Notes: generated from the letters alone by a model not told the origin. A stretch of DNA of 64,000 nucleotides from Halorussus ruber (GCF_004765785.1 NZ_SBIT01000009.1:208179-272178), one strand, 5' to 3'; shown: positions 33,932 to 43,076, counted from the first letter of the stretch. A program made the numbers and translations.

Positions 33932-35113
33932 CTACCTATCCCGCGTCACGACTTCGCCCGGCTTCGTCGTCGCGCCCGAGGAGAGCTTCACGCCAGCGTT
34001 CAGACTCGTGTTGATGCCCGTCTTCGCGCCGTCGCCGACCACGACGCCGAGCTTCCGGCGGCCGGTCGAGACGCGCTCGCCTTTGACCGTCAGTTTCACC
34101 GCCTCGCCGTCGTGGCGCAGGTTGGCGACGTTCGTGCCCGCGCCGAAGTTCACGTCTCGGCCCAGCACGCTGTCGCCGACGTAGCTCAGGTGTGCGACGT
34201 GGGACCCCCGGCCGACCACGCTGTTTTTGACCTCGACCGAGTGGCCGATTTTGGCGTCCTCGTCCACGAGGGTCGCGCCGCGGACGTAGGCGTTCGGCCC
34301 GACGCTCGCGCCGGAGCGAATCAGGGCAGGCCCCTCGATAACCACGCCTGCGTCGATTTGTGCGCCCGGTTCCACGACCACGTCTCCTCGGAGGTCGGCC
34401 GTCTCGTGGACCGACCCCTGCACGTCGCGCTCCAGTTCGCTCAGTTTCCACTCGTTGGCTTCGAGCAGTTCCCACGGTCGCCCGACGTCGAGCCAGCGGT
34501 CCATCTCGGCGTAGCCCACGTCGTACTCCGCGACGACTCGGGCCAGCACGTCGGTGATTTCGTGTTCGCCGCGCTCGCTCTCGGGGACCTCCAACCACTC
34601 GCGGGCTTCGGCCGGGAAGGCGTAGGCCCCGGCGTTAGCCAACTCAGAGGGCGGATTTTCGGGTTTCTCTACGATGTCGGTGACGACCCCCTCCTCGGTC
34701 GAGAGGACGCCGTAGTTCGTGGGGTCCTCGACTCGGACCGCGCCGACGCTCGGCCCGCCGTCGAACAGGGCGGCGACGGCCTCCGGTTCGTAGAGGTTGT
34801 CGCCGTTGAGGACCGCGAAGGGACCGTCGAGGTACTCGCTCGCGGCCCGGACCGCGTCGGCGGTGCCAGCCTGCTCCTGCTGGACTGCGTAGGTCACAGG
34901 CACGCCAGCGTACTCGTCGCCGAAGTAGTCGCGGACCGCGTCGGCCTCGTAGCCGACGACCAGAATCAACTCGTCTGCGCCTCCTCGAACCGCGGCCTCG
35001 GCGGCGTGGGCGGCCAGCGGTCGGTCGGCGACCGGGAGCATCGGTTTCGGGAGCGACGCCGACAGCGGGCGGATTCTGGTTCCCTCGCCCGCGGCGAGAA
35101 CGACTGCTTGCAT
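33932..35113 (-). CDS. Bifunctional sugar-1-phosphate nucleotidyltransferase/acetyltransferase-like
   Basis: 393 residues. The N-terminal nucleotidyltransferase domain carries LAAGEGTRIRPLSASLPKPMLP (nucleotide loop) and VLNGDNLYEP (metal Asp). The C-terminal left-handed beta-helix (about 240-370; RSGASVGPNAYVRGATLVDEDAKIG) resembles the acetyltransferase half of GlmU. It probably makes UDP- or dTDP-sugar, possibly UDP-GlcNAc, but archaeal versions vary. ATG 35113 directly precedes the first strand. Confidence 0.9.
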   Translation of the reverse strand: MQAVVLAAGEGTRIRPLSASLPKPMLPVADRPLAAHAAEAAVRGGADELILVVGYEADAVRDYFGDEYAGVPVTYAVQQEQAGTADAVRAASEYLDGPFAVLNGDNLYEPEAVAALFDGGPSVGAVRVEDPTNYGVLSTEEGVVTDIVEKPENPPSELANAGAYAFPAEAREWLEVPESERGEHEITDVLARVVAEYDVGYAEMDRWLDVGRPWELLEANEWKLSELERDVQGSVHETADLRGDVVVEPGAQIDAGVVIEGPALIRSGASVGPNAYVRGATLVDEDAKIGHSVEVKNSVVGRGSHVAHLSYVGDSVLGRDVNFGAGTNVANLRHDGEAVKLTVKGERVSTGRRKLGVVVGDGAKTGINTSLNAGVKLSSGATTKPGEVVTRDR

Positions 35114-35479
35114 GGTACTTCTCTTCGGAAGCCACGGTTTTAGTCCCTCGGAGTCGACCTCGTAACTCCCACTTAAGTCCCGTGACGAGTACCGCCGAGG
35201 CTTTTTACGTGTCGGGCGCCTTGCTTTGTATAATCTCGTTTAGCGGATGTTGTCTCTACTGCGGGTGGAATACTGCACCGCGGTTGCAGACTGCACGAAG
35301 TACGAGACAGTACGACTCGACGGCAACTCCCCTCCGGAACCACAGCCAGTACTCGCTCTCGAAGCGAGTTCTGGAAGGTAACGACTTAATACTCGCCGGA
35401 CCGTTATTGCTCACTACTCGCGGGCGCTTCAATCGGACCTACGACAGGGGACACAATCACGAACCATGGCCACAAACGA
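35114..35479. other. Intergenic region with no clear gene
   Basis: 366 bp between divergent genes. A 105-codon plus-strand frame at 35182-35499 has no conserved pattern, a Cys- and Ser-rich composition and the wrong codon bias, so it is not called. TTAATACTCGCC around 35385 could be part of the promoter for the 35480 gene. No other structure was seen. Confidence 0.45.
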
Positions 35480-36577
35480 ATGAATATCGATACATCTGAT
35501 AAGAGACGCCTAGAGCAGTCCTCGAACGTGCTGTTACTAGCGCCGCTGACGCCGACGGGCAACCGGACGTGTCTCGAACTCCTCGCGTCCACCACGCCGC
35601 CGGGCGAGGCGAACGTCGCCGCAGTCACGTACACGCCGCCGCCGGAGACGTGGATTTCCGATTGGAAGGCGCACATCGACGAACTCCCGGCGGAACTCGC
35701 GTTTATCCACGCGAACACGGTCGATACCGAGGACGAGGAGACCAGCGGGATTCCGCCCGGCGTGTCGGTCTCTCGGGTGGACCCGAACCAACCGATGGAC
35801 ATCATCGCGCCGCTGAGCGAGCGCCTGACTCGCTGGAAGGGCAACGGGAATCGGACGCTCGTGTCGGTCCAGACGCTGACGATTCTGTTGGAGTACGTGG
35901 ACTTCGACACCGCCTTCCGGTATCTACACATCCTGACCCACAGGGTGCAGGCGGCCGACGCAATCGGGTTCTACCACATGGACCCGGACATCCACGACGA
36001 GGAGACCATCAACACGCTGAAATCGCTGTTCGACGCGGTGGTGGAGGTCTCCGACGACGGCGAGTCGTGGTCGGTCACCGAGACCTACGGCGACCAGTCG
36101 GCGACCAGCGAACACGCCCAGTCCCACGACACCGACGTATCGGTGCCGGACTCGGAGACCGGACTGGTCGCGTCGATTCGGGACTCGCTCTCGGGCGTCC
36201 TCTCGGGACCGTCGGACTCTCAACCTTCCGAGGTCGCCGCCGAGGGCGCGACCGCCGAATCCGACGACTCGGACGCGGGCGACTCCGACGAGGAGCCGAG
36301 TCCGGACTCGGGCGTCGAGGGACTCCCCGAGGAGGCGATGCTGACAGACGAGGACCGGATTCGGGAACTCCTCACGCAGTACGGCGGCCGGATGAAGCAG
36401 GCCGACGTGACCGAGGAGACCGACTGGTCGAAATCCACCGTCAGCCGGAAGCTGTCGAAGATGGAGGAGAAGGGCCTCATCACTCGGGTGCAGGTCGGAC
36501 GGGGCAACCTCGTCTTCCTCAGCGGCTACGAACCCGAGACGGCGAAATCACCCTTCGAGCAGGGAGGGACCGACTGA
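35480..36577 (+). CDS. KaiC-like domain protein with winged helix (DUF7504-like + HTH)
   Basis: 365 residues. The N-terminal domain (about 10-200) has the layout of the 14770 protein: SSNVLLLAPLTPTGNRTCLE, a strand-helix core without a Walker A lysine, then TLVSVQTLTILLEYV and the region TINTLKSLFDAVVEVSDD. A long acidic linker (about 205-285) leads to a winged helix (about 288-350: TEDRIRELLTQYGGRMKQADV, then WSKSTVSRKLSKMEEKGLITRV). It is probably a transcription factor with a signalling domain. It precedes a HalX response regulator by 97 bp. Confidence 0.75.
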   Translation: MNIDTSDKRRLEQSSNVLLLAPLTPTGNRTCLELLASTTPPGEANVAAVTYTPPPETWISDWKAHIDELPAELAFIHANTVDTEDEETSGIPPGVSVSRVDPNQPMDIIAPLSERLTRWKGNGNRTLVSVQTLTILLEYVDFDTAFRYLHILTHRVQAADAIGFYHMDPDIHDEETINTLKSLFDAVVEVSDDGESWSVTETYGDQSATSEHAQSHDTDVSVPDSETGLVASIRDSLSGVLSGPSDSQPSEVAAEGATAESDDSDAGDSDEEPSPDSGVEGLPEEAMLTDEDRIRELLTQYGGRMKQADVTEETDWSKSTVSRKLSKMEEKGLITRVQVGRGNLVFLSGYEPETAKSPFEQGGTD

Positions 36578-36674
36578 TGACGGGATTCGAATCGGGAGCA
36601 ACGGGCGTGTCGGTTCGCGGTCGCCGACACCAGACGAGTAGGACTTCGAGACAAGGTAGTTTAACACACACAGT

Positions 36675-37331
36675 ATGAATAACTCATCAAAGACGGGAGT
36701 CGACACCGGACTCATGTCCGACAACGCTACAGTACTTATCGTCGACGACGAGAAGCCGATAACCGACGCGTACGCTCAGTGGCTCGAGGACGAGTATCAG
36801 GTCCGCACGGCCTACAGCGGGTCGGAAGCCCTCGAAAAACTCGACGAGGACGTGAACGTCGTCCTGCTGGACCGGCGGATGCCGGACCTGTCGGGCGAGG
36901 ACGTGCTGGACGAAATTCACGAGCAGAAACTCACCTGTCGGGTCGCGCTCGTCTCGGCGGTCGAACCAGACTTCGACATCCTCGAACTCGGCTTCGACGC
37001 CTATCTCGAAAAGCCGGTGTCCGACCCCGACGAACTCCTCGAAACGGTCGAGAAACTCCTTCGTCGCTCGACGTACGACGCCCAGATGCGGGAGTTCCTC
37101 TCGCTGGCGAACAAGAAGGCGGCGCTGGAGACCAAAAAGAGCAGCGAGGAGTTGGAGGCCAGCGACGAGTACGTCGAACTCACCGAGCAGTTGGCCGAAC
37201 TCCGCGCCGAACTCTCCGACACCGCGACGGAACTCGACGACGAGGACCTGCGCGCCGAGTTCCAAGCGCCGGGTTCAGACCGCGGCGACGCCGACAGCGA
37301 CGACGCTGGCCGCGACGACGCCGAGGAATGA
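36675..37331 (+). CDS. Response regulator, REC + HalX domain
   Basis: 218 residues. The receiver domain has acidic residues DDEKPITDAY, phosphoacceptor Asp66 (VVLLDRRMP), the Thr/Ser of VALVSAVEP and Lys112 in YLEKPVSDP. A HalX domain (about 140-190) follows, then an acidic tail. It probably relays a histidine-kinase signal, but no kinase is adjacent. ATG 36675 or 36714 could start; the former follows GTAGTTTAACACACACAGT, a TATA-like leaderless arrangement. Confidence 0.88.
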   Translation: MNNSSKTGVDTGLMSDNATVLIVDDEKPITDAYAQWLEDEYQVRTAYSGSEALEKLDEDVNVVLLDRRMPDLSGEDVLDEIHEQKLTCRVALVSAVEPDFDILELGFDAYLEKPVSDPDELLETVEKLLRRSTYDAQMREFLSLANKKAALETKKSSEELEASDEYVELTEQLAELRAELSDTATELDDEDLRAEFQAPGSDRGDADSDDAGRDDAEE

Positions 37332-37343
37332 CGTCGCTCTCCC

Positions 37344-37400
37344 TTTAAGTGCTTCTGGCGACAAGGGATAGATACGACGGGAAGACGCCCTCGTTCTGCC
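37344..37400 (-). repeat. 57-bp repeat, inverted copy (family D)
   Basis: Minus-strand copy of the array at 38309-38622: GGCAGAACGAG, then GTCTTCCC, GTATCTATCCCTTGTCGCC and AGAAGCACTTAAAG. It lies 12 bp after the response regulator stop and points toward it, so the 37488 gene is flanked by inverted copies. Confidence 0.85.
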
Positions 37401-37487
37401 GGACTCAGGTTCGATAGCCAGAGCCACGGCTCTCGGGTCGGGGGATACATTTAACCGACTGCCACCGACTACGTGGTACTGATATCG

Positions 37488-38231
37488 ATGACCGAGGGGT
37501 GGACCGACTCGCTGCCGTCGTGGCAGTCCGAGTCTCTTGCCGACGATAGAGAGGCGGAGCGACCGCTGAGCCAGCGCCCCGGCGACGGCGCGGTGGCGCG
37601 GGCGGACCTCCAGCGCGACCAGACCGTGCGCAAGTGGGGGCCGGTCACGCCGAGCGCGACCCAAATCGGGCGGGCCGAATCGCCCGACGCCGACCTCTCC
37701 GAGAGCGCCCGGCGGCTTCACGAGGAGCGCCACTCCGCGATGACGGGCCACAGCGCGCGGATGCACCGCCTCGACAAGCTCCGAATCGCCCACGCGCTCT
37801 GCAACGACCTGTCGCTGACGCCGTGGCAACGCGACCGGGTGGTGGGGGTCATGTCGGACCTCGACTTGACCGCGTTCGGAAGCCAGCGCGCGATTCCGAA
37901 GGTGGCGCTGGTGGTCATCCGCCACGTGGTGGACCGCGAGCGCGAACACTATCTTGGGCTTCACGACGACGAGTGGATTCGAGGGCTGTCGCCCGAGCGT
38001 CTGGAATCGCTCTACGACCAGTTCGACTCGATTACCGACGAGGAGCGATTCGAGGAGTTGCTGGCCAAACACGACTTGAACGTCACGAGTCTGAACCGAC
38101 TCCGGCGCACGCTCAAGGACCAACTCCGAGAGCAGGGGCTGGAGGAGGCGGTGTACGGCCGGAATCCTCACCGCGACCCGAACCTGCCGAGCGTCGAGGC
38201 CCGGCGGGCCGACGAGGACCACGAGCGGTAG
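37488..38231 (+). CDS. Conserved haloarchaeal protein (RNA polymerase epsilon-like)
   Basis: 247 residues. The conserved core (about 90-230) reads LDKLRIAHALCNDLSLTPWQ, RDRVVGVMSDLDLTAFGSQ, VVDREREHYLGLHDDEW and LNVTSLNRLRRTLKDQLREQ. This pattern matches haloarchaeal proteins annotated as DNA-directed RNA polymerase subunit epsilon, but I know of no detailed functional characterisation, and the assignment is from memory of the pattern. The N-terminus is variable. ATG 37488 was preferred over GTG 37473. The gene is flanked by family D repeats. Confidence 0.55.
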   Translation: MTEGWTDSLPSWQSESLADDREAERPLSQRPGDGAVARADLQRDQTVRKWGPVTPSATQIGRAESPDADLSESARRLHEERHSAMTGHSARMHRLDKLRIAHALCNDLSLTPWQRDRVVGVMSDLDLTAFGSQRAIPKVALVVIRHVVDREREHYLGLHDDEWIRGLSPERLESLYDQFDSITDEERFEELLAKHDLNVTSLNRLRRTLKDQLREQGLEEAVYGRNPHRDPNLPSVEARRADEDHER

Positions 38232-38308
38232 CCGGAAAGCGCGAGCAACGGGCTGAAAACGAGCGAACGGCTACGCGAACTCGGAGAACCGGGAGAAACC
38301 GCGAGCGA

Positions 38309-38622
38309 ATCTTCCTTCGTATCTACCCGTTGTCGCCAGAAGAACTTAAAGCGAACCGAGCTATCGCTGGCGACTCGGATATTTGCTCCGACAGACAGAC
38401 CCGCGTCTGTTCGGTGTAGCTTCGGCAGAACGAGGCCGTCTTCCCTCGTATCTATCCCTTGTCGCCAGAACTACTTAAACGAAATCCGGTCGGACATCGA
38501 TACGGCTGGCGAGTCGCTCTCTCAGGTGATGCACAGATTCGCGTCCAGTCGGTGTAGCTTCGGTAGAACGAGACCGTCTTCCCTCGTATCTATCCCTTGT
38601 CGCCAGAAGCACTTAAAGCGAA
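38309..38622 (+). repeat. Family D repeat array, three units
   Basis: Three directly repeated copies. Cores start near 38311, 38440 and 38578, at spacings of 129 and 138 bp. Copies 2 and 3 share CGGTGTAGCTTCGG, AGAACGAG, CCGTCTTCCCTCGTATC, TATCCCTTGTCGCCAGAA and ACTTAAA. Copy 1 keeps only the right half. ACTTAAA resembles a TATA element. Between cores the sequences also share GCGTC(C/T)-GTCGGTG. No plausible ORF. The rest of 38232-38859 holds the ABC promoter region. Confidence 0.85.
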
Positions 38623-38859
38623 TCGAGGTCCGCGTTCGAGTCGCAGTGGGTCGAGACCCCCTTTCCGGCTGAACCGCTCCTACCTCACCGAAGACAACCA
38701 TAGAATTACTAAAGGGATACAAATGATTGCGGGAGAAATAATTATTAACCTCTCTGCGGTCGAAACTGGCCGGAACCCCCACTGACGGACGCCGCGGTCG
38801 TCGCCACGAACGCGAACCACAAAACCAAGTTCCCCCGGCGAACACACCCGAATAATTAG

Positions 38860-39747
38860 ATGATAGAAGTCGAAAATCTCCGAAAGACGTACAGCGGATT
38901 TACCGCCGTCGAGGGAAGCACCTTTTCGGTCCCCGAGGGCGAAGTGTTCGGCGTCATCGGTCCCAACGGCGCGGGCAAGACCACGACGCTGAAGATGCTC
39001 GCCGGACTCGTGGAACCGACCGGCGGCACCGCCCGCGTGGCGGGCTACGACGCCCAGAACCCCGAGATGCGCAAGCACCTCGGCTTCCTGCCCGAGGAGT
39101 CGCCCCTCTACGAGGACATGACCGCGGTCTCGTACCTCCAGTTCTTCGCGGACCTCTACGACGTGCCGACCGCCGCGGCGCGCGAGCGAATCCACGACAC
39201 CTTGGACCGCCTCGACTTGGAACACCGCGAGCGACCCATCGGCGACATGTCGAAGGGCATGACCCGGAAAGTCGCCATCGCGCGTTCGCTGGTCAACGAC
39301 CCCGAGGTCCTCATCTACGACGAACCCGCCAGCGGTCTCGACCCCCTCACGACCAACTACATCATCGAGTTCACCCGCGAGTTGGCCGAATCCGGCAAGA
39401 CCGTCGTCTTCAGCGCCCACAACCTGTTCCACGTCGAGAGCATCTGCGACCGCGTGGCAGTCATGAACGACGGTCGAATCGTCGCCCGCGGGAGCGTCGA
39501 GAACATCCGCGAGGAACACGGTCAGACCGAGTATCGCGTCTACACCACCGTCGAAGTCGAGGGGTCGGTCAAGGAGAACGGCCACTACCGCAGAACCGTC
39601 GAGAGCATGGACGCCGTCGAGGAGACCCGCGAACTCGCCGCCTCGGCCGGTGGCGAAGTCGCGGACATCCAGACCCACACCCCGAGCCTCGAAGACATCT
39701 TCCTCGACCTCGCCGAGGACTCCCCGGACGTGGAGGGCCGACCGTGA
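38860..39747 (+). CDS. ABC exporter ATP-binding protein
   Basis: 295 residues. Walker A is GPNGAGKTTTLK (about 36-47), signature DMSKGMTRKVAIARSL replaces LSGGQ, Walker B is EVLIYDEPASGLDP, and the switch His is FSAHNLFHVE. It energises export through the two permeases that follow, with which it overlaps by 4 bp. AATAATTATTAACC, 105-120 nt upstream, is the likely TATA region, so a leader is present. Confidence 0.92.
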   Translation: MIEVENLRKTYSGFTAVEGSTFSVPEGEVFGVIGPNGAGKTTTLKMLAGLVEPTGGTARVAGYDAQNPEMRKHLGFLPEESPLYEDMTAVSYLQFFADLYDVPTAAARERIHDTLDRLDLEHRERPIGDMSKGMTRKVAIARSLVNDPEVLIYDEPASGLDPLTTNYIIEFTRELAESGKTVVFSAHNLFHVESICDRVAVMNDGRIVARGSVENIREEHGQTEYRVYTTVEVEGSVKENGHYRRTVESMDAVEETRELAASAGGEVADIQTHTPSLEDIFLDLAEDSPDVEGRP

Positions 39748-41660
39748 ACCTCCGCAAGGTCCTCCGCATCGCGCGCTGGGAGGTCTCGAAGAACGCGGGG
39801 CAACTCGACCGCCGGGCGATTGCGGTGGGCCTCGTGGTTCTCCTCGCAGTCGGCGCGCTCACCCCGATGGTGGCCCAGCGCGGCGTCACGCTGGACGACG
39901 GCATCTATCAGGTGGGCGTCTCGCCGGAGAGTCCGTACTACGAACCGGTCGCGCAGGACCCGACGTTCGCCCCGGTGGACCCGAAAGGCACGCTCTCGAC
40001 CGGCGAGGTCGGCCCGAACCCGAAGGCCGACGTGGTGGTCTGCACCGAGGAGATGGTCCGCTGCGCGCCCGGAGAAGTGGTCTGGGACGACACCCGGAAG
40101 GGGAAGGCGGCGCTCGCCGAGTTCCGCAAGACCGTCAAGCAGTACAACGACCTGCTGATGTCCCGAGAGTCGAATCAGACCGCCGCCTTCCCGGTCGAGG
40201 TCTCGCTTCGCTACGAGGAGCAGACCGGACTCAACCCCGCTGGCGCGTCTGGGTCGTCCGCGGCGCGGACGACCCGTGAGGGCGAGGAGCGACTGGGCGG
40301 CGGCCAGTCTGGAGGAACGGGCTCGCCCGGGGCGACCACCGCGCCCGGCGGAAGCGCCGGAAGTGGGACGGGCGACGGTTCGAGCGGGAGCGACGGCCCG
40401 ATGCAGGCCCCCTCGGTCGGAAGCGGCGGCGGGTCGCTGTTCGGCGGGAACGCCCGCGGCGGCACTCCCTCGGACATCGCGCCGCCCTTCCCCTTCGAGT
40501 CGCTGGTGCTGGCGTTCGCGTTCGTCCTCCCGATGAACTTCGTGATTCAGGCCTACGCCTCGACGATTCTCGACGAGCGAATCAACGAGCGCGGCGAACT
40601 CCTGCTGGTCTCGCCGGTCTCGCGGGGCGACATCATCGCGGGCAAGACCCTGCCCTACCTCCTCGGGATGACCGCCATCGCCTCGATTACGGCGGTCGGC
40701 ATCGCAATCCTCACGCCCGCCGCCGAGGGAGCGACGGCCGTCGCCTCGACCGCGGCGGCCTCGGTTTCCGCCGTGGTCCCCATCGCGCTCCTGTTCCTCG
40801 CCTCAGCGTTCGTCGGCGGGATGTTCGCCCGGTCGTTCAAGGAACTCACCTTCGTCACGGTGACGCTATCCGTCTTCCTGACCTCCTACGCCTTCGTCCC
40901 GGCCATCTTCACCAACGTTCACCCGGTCGCGGCCATCTCGCCGCTGACCCTCGTGGTGAAGGCCCTTCGGGGCACCGCGTTCTCGCTCGGCGAGTACGCC
41001 TTCTCTACGGGTCCGCTCTACCTCTCGGCGGGCGTGCTGTTCGCGCTCGGCGCTGGGGTCTACCGCGAGGAGGACATGTTCACTCAGCGCCCCGTGCCCC
41101 TCAAATTCCTCGACGCGCTCGACAGCCAGATCTCCGGGCGGCGCTCGATGGTCAAGCTGAGCGCGCTCTCGATTCCGTTCGTCTTCGTCGGCGAACTGCT
41201 GGCGGTGGCCCTGCTCTTTGCGCTCCCGGTGTCGCTGTCGATGCCGGTCCTGCTGGTCGCAATCGCGCTGGTCGAGGAGGTCGCCAAATCGGTCCACGTC
41301 TACGCCGGGTTCGCTCACGACAGATTCGAGCGGACCCTCCGGTCGGCCGCGACCCTCGGGTTCCTCTCGGGACTGGGGTTCTTCCTCGGCGAGAAGGCGA
41401 CCGCGGTGGCCCAACTGGTCGGCCTGCCGAACCTCGAACTCGGACGGGCGGCGTTCGGCACCGTGACCGGTCTGGGCGTCGAGACCTCTCCCCTCGTCCT
41501 GCTCGGCCTGCTCTTTGCGCCCCTCGCGCTCCACACCGTCACGACGACGATTACCGCGGCCGGGGCGACCCGCGACCGCAACTGGTACGCCGGAACGCTG
41601 GTGGTGGCGACGCTGGTTCACGCCGCCTACAACCTAACGGTGGTGAGTTACCTTGGGTAA
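39744..41660 (+). CDS. ABC-2 permease fused to PrsW-like membrane protease
   Basis: 638 residues. Residues 1-35 start with a helix, and 40-245 form a large external Gly/Ser-rich domain. Residues 250-450 are the ABC-2 permease core (MNFVIQAYASTILDERINERGELLLVSPV). The C-terminal part (about 460-638) has PrsW motifs: EEVAK (Glu511, Glu512, Lys515), FFLGEK (Glu550), His597 in LHTVTT and HAAYN (His626, Asn630), which in PrsW proteases bind metal and catalyse site-1 cleavage. Transport and proteolysis may be linked. GTG 39744 overlaps the ATPase gene. Confidence 0.85.
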   Translation: MNLRKVLRIARWEVSKNAGQLDRRAIAVGLVVLLAVGALTPMVAQRGVTLDDGIYQVGVSPESPYYEPVAQDPTFAPVDPKGTLSTGEVGPNPKADVVVCTEEMVRCAPGEVVWDDTRKGKAALAEFRKTVKQYNDLLMSRESNQTAAFPVEVSLRYEEQTGLNPAGASGSSAARTTREGEERLGGGQSGGTGSPGATTAPGGSAGSGTGDGSSGSDGPMQAPSVGSGGGSLFGGNARGGTPSDIAPPFPFESLVLAFAFVLPMNFVIQAYASTILDERINERGELLLVSPVSRGDIIAGKTLPYLLGMTAIASITAVGIAILTPAAEGATAVASTAAASVSAVVPIALLFLASAFVGGMFARSFKELTFVTVTLSVFLTSYAFVPAIFTNVHPVAAISPLTLVVKALRGTAFSLGEYAFSTGPLYLSAGVLFALGAGVYREEDMFTQRPVPLKFLDALDSQISGRRSMVKLSALSIPFVFVGELLAVALLFALPVSLSMPVLLVAIALVEEVAKSVHVYAGFAHDRFERTLRSAATLGFLSGLGFFLGEKATAVAQLVGLPNLELGRAAFGTVTGLGVETSPLVLLGLLFAPLALHTVTTTITAAGATRDRNWYAGTLVVATLVHAAYNLTVVSYLG

Positions 41661-42702
41661 GCGCCTGACGGTCGCCAAGCGCGAGTTGGCGTCGCTCCGG
41701 AGCGAGAAGACCATCGTGCTGGCGATTCTCATCCAGTTGTTCGTCGCGGCGTTCTCGTCGTTCCTCGCGGTCGGACTGGTCTCGCTCTACGACCCCGGTT
41801 CGGTCTCGAACCAGTTCGTCGTGGAGTTCGGCGTGACCGGCGAGGCCCGCGAGGACATCGTGCCGGTCATCGAGGAGCAAGACGGGTGGCGCACACTCGA
41901 ATACAGCGACGAGGACGCCGCCATGCGCGACTTCGACCGCGGAGCGATTCACGCCGTACTTAAAGTAGATCGTACGCCCGATGGGCGGGCGCGCGTGAGG
42001 GCAATCGCCCCCGATGGCAACGTCAGGACCACGCTGGTCGTGACCCAAATCAAGGGCGTGCTGGAGACCTTCGAGCGGGCCGAGCGACAGCGCCTGCGCC
42101 ACAGCCTCGAACGCCAGCCGGTCGAGTTGCCCCCGGATTCGTCGTCCAGTCCCTACTTCGGGTTCACCTACACCGTGCTGGTGCCCCTGTTGACCTTCCT
42201 GCCGGTGTTCGTCAGCGGGAGCATCGCGGTGGACGCCATCGCCGAGGAGTACGACCGCGGGACGCTGGAACTCCTCCGGGTGACGCCCCTGACCGGCGTG
42301 GACATCGTGGACGGCAAGATGCTGGCGATGGGCGTCCTCGCGCCGGTGCAGGCCGGGGCGTGGCTCGCACTCCTGTCGTTCAACGGGACCGCGATTGCGA
42401 ACCCCGTCGAGATTCTGCTCCTCGTGACCGGGTTCTCGGTCGGCGTGGTCACGATGGGCGCGACCGCGGCGCTGGCCTTCCGCGAGCGCAAGCAGGCTCA
42501 GTTCCTCTTCTCGATGGGCGTGCTGGTCGTGTTCAGTTCGACGTACCTCCTGCCCGAATCGCCCGCCAACGCGGTGGCGAAGCTGGCAATCGGGAGTCCG
42601 ACCCAACTGACCCACCTCTCGGTCGGCGCGTATCTGGTGGTCTCGCTCGCGGCGTTCGTCGGCCTCCGGCGGTTCGTGGCGAAGCGAGGACTCGGGTCGT
42701 AG
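41653..42702 (+). CDS. ABC-2 type permease, second subunit
   Basis: 349 residues. One N-terminal helix (LRSEKTIVLAILIQLFVAAF) is followed by an outer domain (about 55-165), then five or six helices with the conserved FTYTVLVPLLTFLPVFVSGSI and EYDRGTLELLRVTPLTGVDIVDGK turn of ABC-2 permeases. TTG 41653 starts it, overlapping the previous gene by 8 bp. It lacks a PrsW domain, so the pair is asymmetric. Confidence 0.85.
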   Translation: MGKRLTVAKRELASLRSEKTIVLAILIQLFVAAFSSFLAVGLVSLYDPGSVSNQFVVEFGVTGEAREDIVPVIEEQDGWRTLEYSDEDAAMRDFDRGAIHAVLKVDRTPDGRARVRAIAPDGNVRTTLVVTQIKGVLETFERAERQRLRHSLERQPVELPPDSSSSPYFGFTYTVLVPLLTFLPVFVSGSIAVDAIAEEYDRGTLELLRVTPLTGVDIVDGKMLAMGVLAPVQAGAWLALLSFNGTAIANPVEILLLVTGFSVGVVTMGATAALAFRERKQAQFLFSMGVLVVFSSTYLLPESPANAVAKLAIGSPTQLTHLSVGAYLVVSLAAFVGLRRFVAKRGLGS

Positions 42703-42842
42703 GGAATCCTCTACAATCGGTAAAGCAACAAAAGCCGTTCTCTGCGTCGGTCGGCCCGGCGCACGGCGCTCGCCGGACCGACACTTTGGATCGGGACTTG
42801 GGCCGTCACGTTTAGCCCGCTCAGTCCCGTCAGATTCCATCC

Positions 42843-43076
42843 ATGCCTTCCGACGCCCCTCCGAGATGGGAGTATCAGGCCGTCCGGCCACCGCGGGAAA
42901 CCTCCCAGAAGGAGGCCCGCGACCCGACCTCGCTCCTGAACGAACACGCCGACGACGGGTGGGAGTTCGACCAGACCATCGACTACGTGGGTGGCGGCAC
43001 CAAGTTCCTCGTCTTCAGACGCCCTGCGGACGAGTCGGACGCCGAAGACAGCGACTCCGGGGCCGACGATGAGTGA
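42843..43076 (+). CDS. DUF4177-like small protein
   Basis: 77 residues. RWEYQAVRPPRETS, then LLNEHADDGWEFDQTIDYVGGGTKFLVFRRP, is the DUF4177 beta-alpha-beta fold, unknown function. The acidic end is variable. It overlaps the next gene's ATG by 8 bp, indicating translational coupling. The 140 bp before it includes a GC-rich dyad (CGGTCGGCCCGGCG...CGCCGGACCGAC, 42750-42782) that could terminate the ABC operon or control this gene. Confidence 0.75.
   Translation: MPSDAPPRWEYQAVRPPRETSQKEARDPTSLLNEHADDGWEFDQTIDYVGGGTKFLVFRRPADESDAEDSDSGADDE

Noticed and set aside
35182..35499. 105-codon frame before the KaiC-like gene
   Set aside because: No haloarchaeal codon bias, and it overlaps the start of the conserved downstream gene in a different frame.
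37381..37450. A tRNA-like GGTTCGATAGC stretch
   Set aside because: It has no acceptor or anticodon arms at the right spacing; it is the flank of repeat family D.
38309..38622. Three directly repeated cores as a CRISPR array
   Set aside because: Cores are about 60 bp and spacings 129-138 bp, with spacers that are themselves partly similar; no Cas genes and no palindromic 24-37 bp repeat.
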